A stretch of DNA of 33,358 nucleotides, taken from the IMG/VR virus record IMGVR_UViG_3300042288_001838, positions 1 through 33,358 of that record; one strand, 5' to 3'. A program made the translations under genes and the position numbers. Positions 31,656 through 33,358 of this stretch are shown here, one piece after another. The notes under the pieces were generated by a model. It made no database searches. It worked only from the letters and a program-made list of their open reading frames with translations, and was not told the DNA's origin. Each line of letters begins with the position of its first letter. Position 1 is the first letter of the stretch. This DNA is from a virus.

Positions 31656-33358
31656 TTATCCCTCACATGCTAGGCAGTCAGTCCCTTCGGCCAGAGCCTT
31701 CATATCTATCTCTTGAATTACCTGTCTTTCGATGCGCTTAGAGACTTTATCAGCTTTGCCAATCTTCTCTGAGCGGCAGTAGTAAAGCGTTTTGAGTCCT
31801 TGCTTCCATGCCATGAAATGTACTGCATGTATGTATTTGATGTTTGAGTCGGGTCTGAAAAAGAGATTGACACTTTGCGCTTGATCAATATGGGTCTGGC
31901 GATCAGCGGCATGTTGTATGACCCATCTTTGGTCAATTTCCATGGAAGTCTTGAAAACATCTTTGGTCCAGTCGTCAAGGAACTCCAGATGTTGAACACT
32001 TCCATCGTTGGCGATGATACTTGACCAGATTTCGTTGTAGTCCAACTTAGCATCGGCATGACATTTTTCCTTTATAATATAATCTAACCACTTATTCTTA
32101 TTCAGAAAAGCACCTGAAAGAGTGTCTTGTCTATAAGCATTAGCACGATAAGGTTCAATGGAGGGACTAGTGTTGCCCATAATAATGGAACTTGAAGCAT
32201 TAGGAGCAATGGCAAGCATGTGGCTAAAACGCTTACCTGTACCAACAGCATCAGGAGCCTCGCCTCTTTCTTTTCCCAGTTCGATATTTGCATGATCTAA
32301 TCCTTCACGAATATGTTTGAACATCTGTTTGTTTTTACTTACAGCCAAGGCTGATTCGAACGGGACTTGTACTTTTTGGAGGTAAGCATGAAATCCTAGG
32401 GCTCCAATGCCAATAGAACGTTCACGGCTAGCAGAGTAAACGGCTCGGGAAATGGAACTAGGTGCGTGATCAATGAAATATTGTAAAACATTATCAAGCA
32501 TCTCAGCAACATCACGGAGGAACTGTTTATTGTTTTTCCACTCATCATAGTACTCTAGGTTTACTGAACTCAGACAGCATACAGCCGTGCGATCCTTGTC
32601 TGTTGGCAGGATGATTTCGCTGCATAGATTGCTTTGTTTGATGCTCAGTCCTAGTTTCTTTTGAAACTCTGGCATGTGTCGATTGCTGGTATCAATGAAA
32701 TGCAGATAGGGTTCACCGGTGTGCATTCTGAGTTCTAGAATGGTTTGCCAGAGCTGACGAGCACTTACGGTTTCTCGTATTTCGCCATTGTTGGGATCAC
32801 GCAGATGCCAGCTGTCATCGGCCGTTGGATCCATCATGCATCGTTCAACGATGTGCATGAAATCGTCGGTGATGTTGATGCCATGATGCAGATTAAGCGC
32901 TCGCATGTTGGGATCACCCGTAGGCTTTCTCATGTCCAGGAACATATGAATATCAGGGTGAGATATGTCCAGATAAGCAGCATATGAGCCACGACGTGTT
33001 CGGCCCTGTCTGTAGGCAAGCGAGCTAGCATCATATGTGCGTAGATGAGGCATAACGCCAACAGACTTATCATCAGCACTACGAATACCGATGCCAATGC
33101 CTATGCCTCCGCCGAGCATGCTGAGCCAGTTGACCTCTGATAGAGTATCGACCAGACCTTCAGCACTATCATCCAGATAAGGTAAAAAGCAACTGATAGG
33201 GAGACCACGCTTTGAACGTCCAAATGATAGTATGGGAGTGCTATAGCTAAGCCAATGCTTAGAGCTATAATCATAAAGACGCTGACTGTGCTCTGGATTA
33301 CTTCCAAACGCTGCTGAGACATATGCAAATCTTTCCTGTGGACTGTTTTCTTCTTCAC
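31656..33358 (-). CDS. nrdA: Ribonucleotide reductase class I, large subunit, 5' end outside window
   Basis: About 566 residues of the C-terminal part are present; the frame is open to the window edge. Key residues are visible: Cys in GLPISCFLPY (the C225 counterpart), KQSNLCSEIILP with thiyl Cys and Glu, CCLSSVNLEYY with the redox partner Cys, the radical-transfer Tyr pair in KTLYYCRSEK, and the C-terminal CLACEG pair reduced by thioredoxin. The specificity/active-site loop LGGGIGIGIGIRSADDKS is intact. It works with NrdB and thioredoxin. Upstream codons include DYSSKHWLSYSTPILSFGRS. Confidence 0.96.
   Translation of the reverse strand, partial: EEENSPQERFAYVSAAFGSNPEHSQRLYDYSSKHWLSYSTPILSFGRSKRGLPISCFLPYLDDSAEGLVDTLSEVNWLSMLGGGIGIGIGIRSADDKSVGVMPHLRTYDASSLAYRQGRTRRGSYAAYLDISHPDIHMFLDMRKPTGDPNMRALNLHHGINITDDFMHIVERCMMDPTADDSWHLRDPNNGEIRETVSARQLWQTILELRMHTGEPYLHFIDTSNRHMPEFQKKLGLSIKQSNLCSEIILPTDKDRTAVCCLSSVNLEYYDEWKNNKQFLRDVAEMLDNVLQYFIDHAPSSISRAVYSASRERSIGIGALGFHAYLQKVQVPFESALAVSKNKQMFKHIREGLDHANIELGKERGEAPDAVGTGKRFSHMLAIAPNASSSIIMGNTSPSIEPYRANAYRQDTLSGAFLNKNKWLDYIIKEKCHADAKLDYNEIWSSIIANDGSVQHLEFLDDWTKDVFKTSMEIDQRWVIQHAADRQTHIDQAQSVNLFFRPDSNIKYIHAVHFMAWKQGLKTLYYCRSEKIGKADKVSKRIERQVIQEIDMKALAEGTDCLACEG

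Noticed and set aside
33101-33358. 85-codon minus-strand ORF with a hydrophobic middle
   Set aside because: The frame beside it continues NrdA (DYSSKHWLSYSTPILSF and LSEVNWLSML), so this is an out-of-frame shadow.

Overview
This window comes from the genome of a tailed, T4-like bacteriophage (myovirus type). It carries class I ribonucleotide reductase genes nrdA and nrdB, a thioredoxin, a T4-type RNase H, a dCMP deaminase, a 2OG-Fe(II) oxygenase of the phage type, a SegE-like GIY-YIG protein and a long repetitive tail-fibre-like protein. Nearly all genes lie on the minus strand, most are under 120 codons, and neighbours are joined by ATGA, TGATG, TAATG or 8-14 base overlaps. The host cannot be named from the sequence. 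The promoters match the bacterial sigma-70 consensus very closely. No tRNA, CRISPR array, integrase or transposase was found.

Layout, in plus-strand coordinates (transcription runs right to left). 31.2-33.36 kb holds nrdA (5' end outside the window), a coiled-coil protein and thioredoxin. 29.4-31.1 kb holds a GIY-YIG homing-type endonuclease followed by nrdB. 25.85-29.38 kb is a 1177-residue virion/tail protein behind a possible late promoter. 22.4-25.84 kb holds a Cys-rich protein, dCMP deaminase, zinc-ribbon protein, SegE-like protein, 2OG oxygenase, a second zinc-finger protein and an AAA+ ATPase. 17.0-22.4 kb is an accessory region of tiny genes cut up by many copies of one promoter cassette. 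7.7-17.3 kb is a long chain of small phage genes including two metallophosphoesterases and an expanded MNERI protein family. 4.5-7.7 kb has more small genes, including a secreted protein and a GIY-YIG protein. 0-4.5 kb has RNase H, a DUF6433-type protein, a DUF2693-type protein and conserved phage proteins.

Three features stand out. (1) Fifteen copies of a near-identical minus-strand promoter cassette: TTGACA or TTGACT, exactly 17 bp, then TAKAMT-like -10, always with TGC just before the -10. In many copies the -35 lies inside an inverted repeat, and in eleven an ATG or GTG sits 6-7 bases after the -10, at the expected transcription start. (2) Ten paralogues of a small protein built as MNxRIxxLAxxAG - FAELIVxEC - HFGVEE, with evidence of module shuffling. 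(3) A lone plus-strand unit at 22.03-22.24 kb: TATAAT, a nested stem structure, a Shine-Dalgarno and a 39-codon ORF.

The nucleotide genes (nrdA, nrdB, thioredoxin, dCMP deaminase) plausibly feed dNTPs to replication, and RNase H removes lagging-strand primers. The small genes behind strong host-type promoters look like early host-takeover or accessory genes; that is inference. Thirteen genes absent from a simple long-ORF view were found by reading the gaps: twelve minus-strand genes (one cut by the window edge) and one uncertain plus-strand ORF. Several start sites were moved to Shine-Dalgarno-supported codons.
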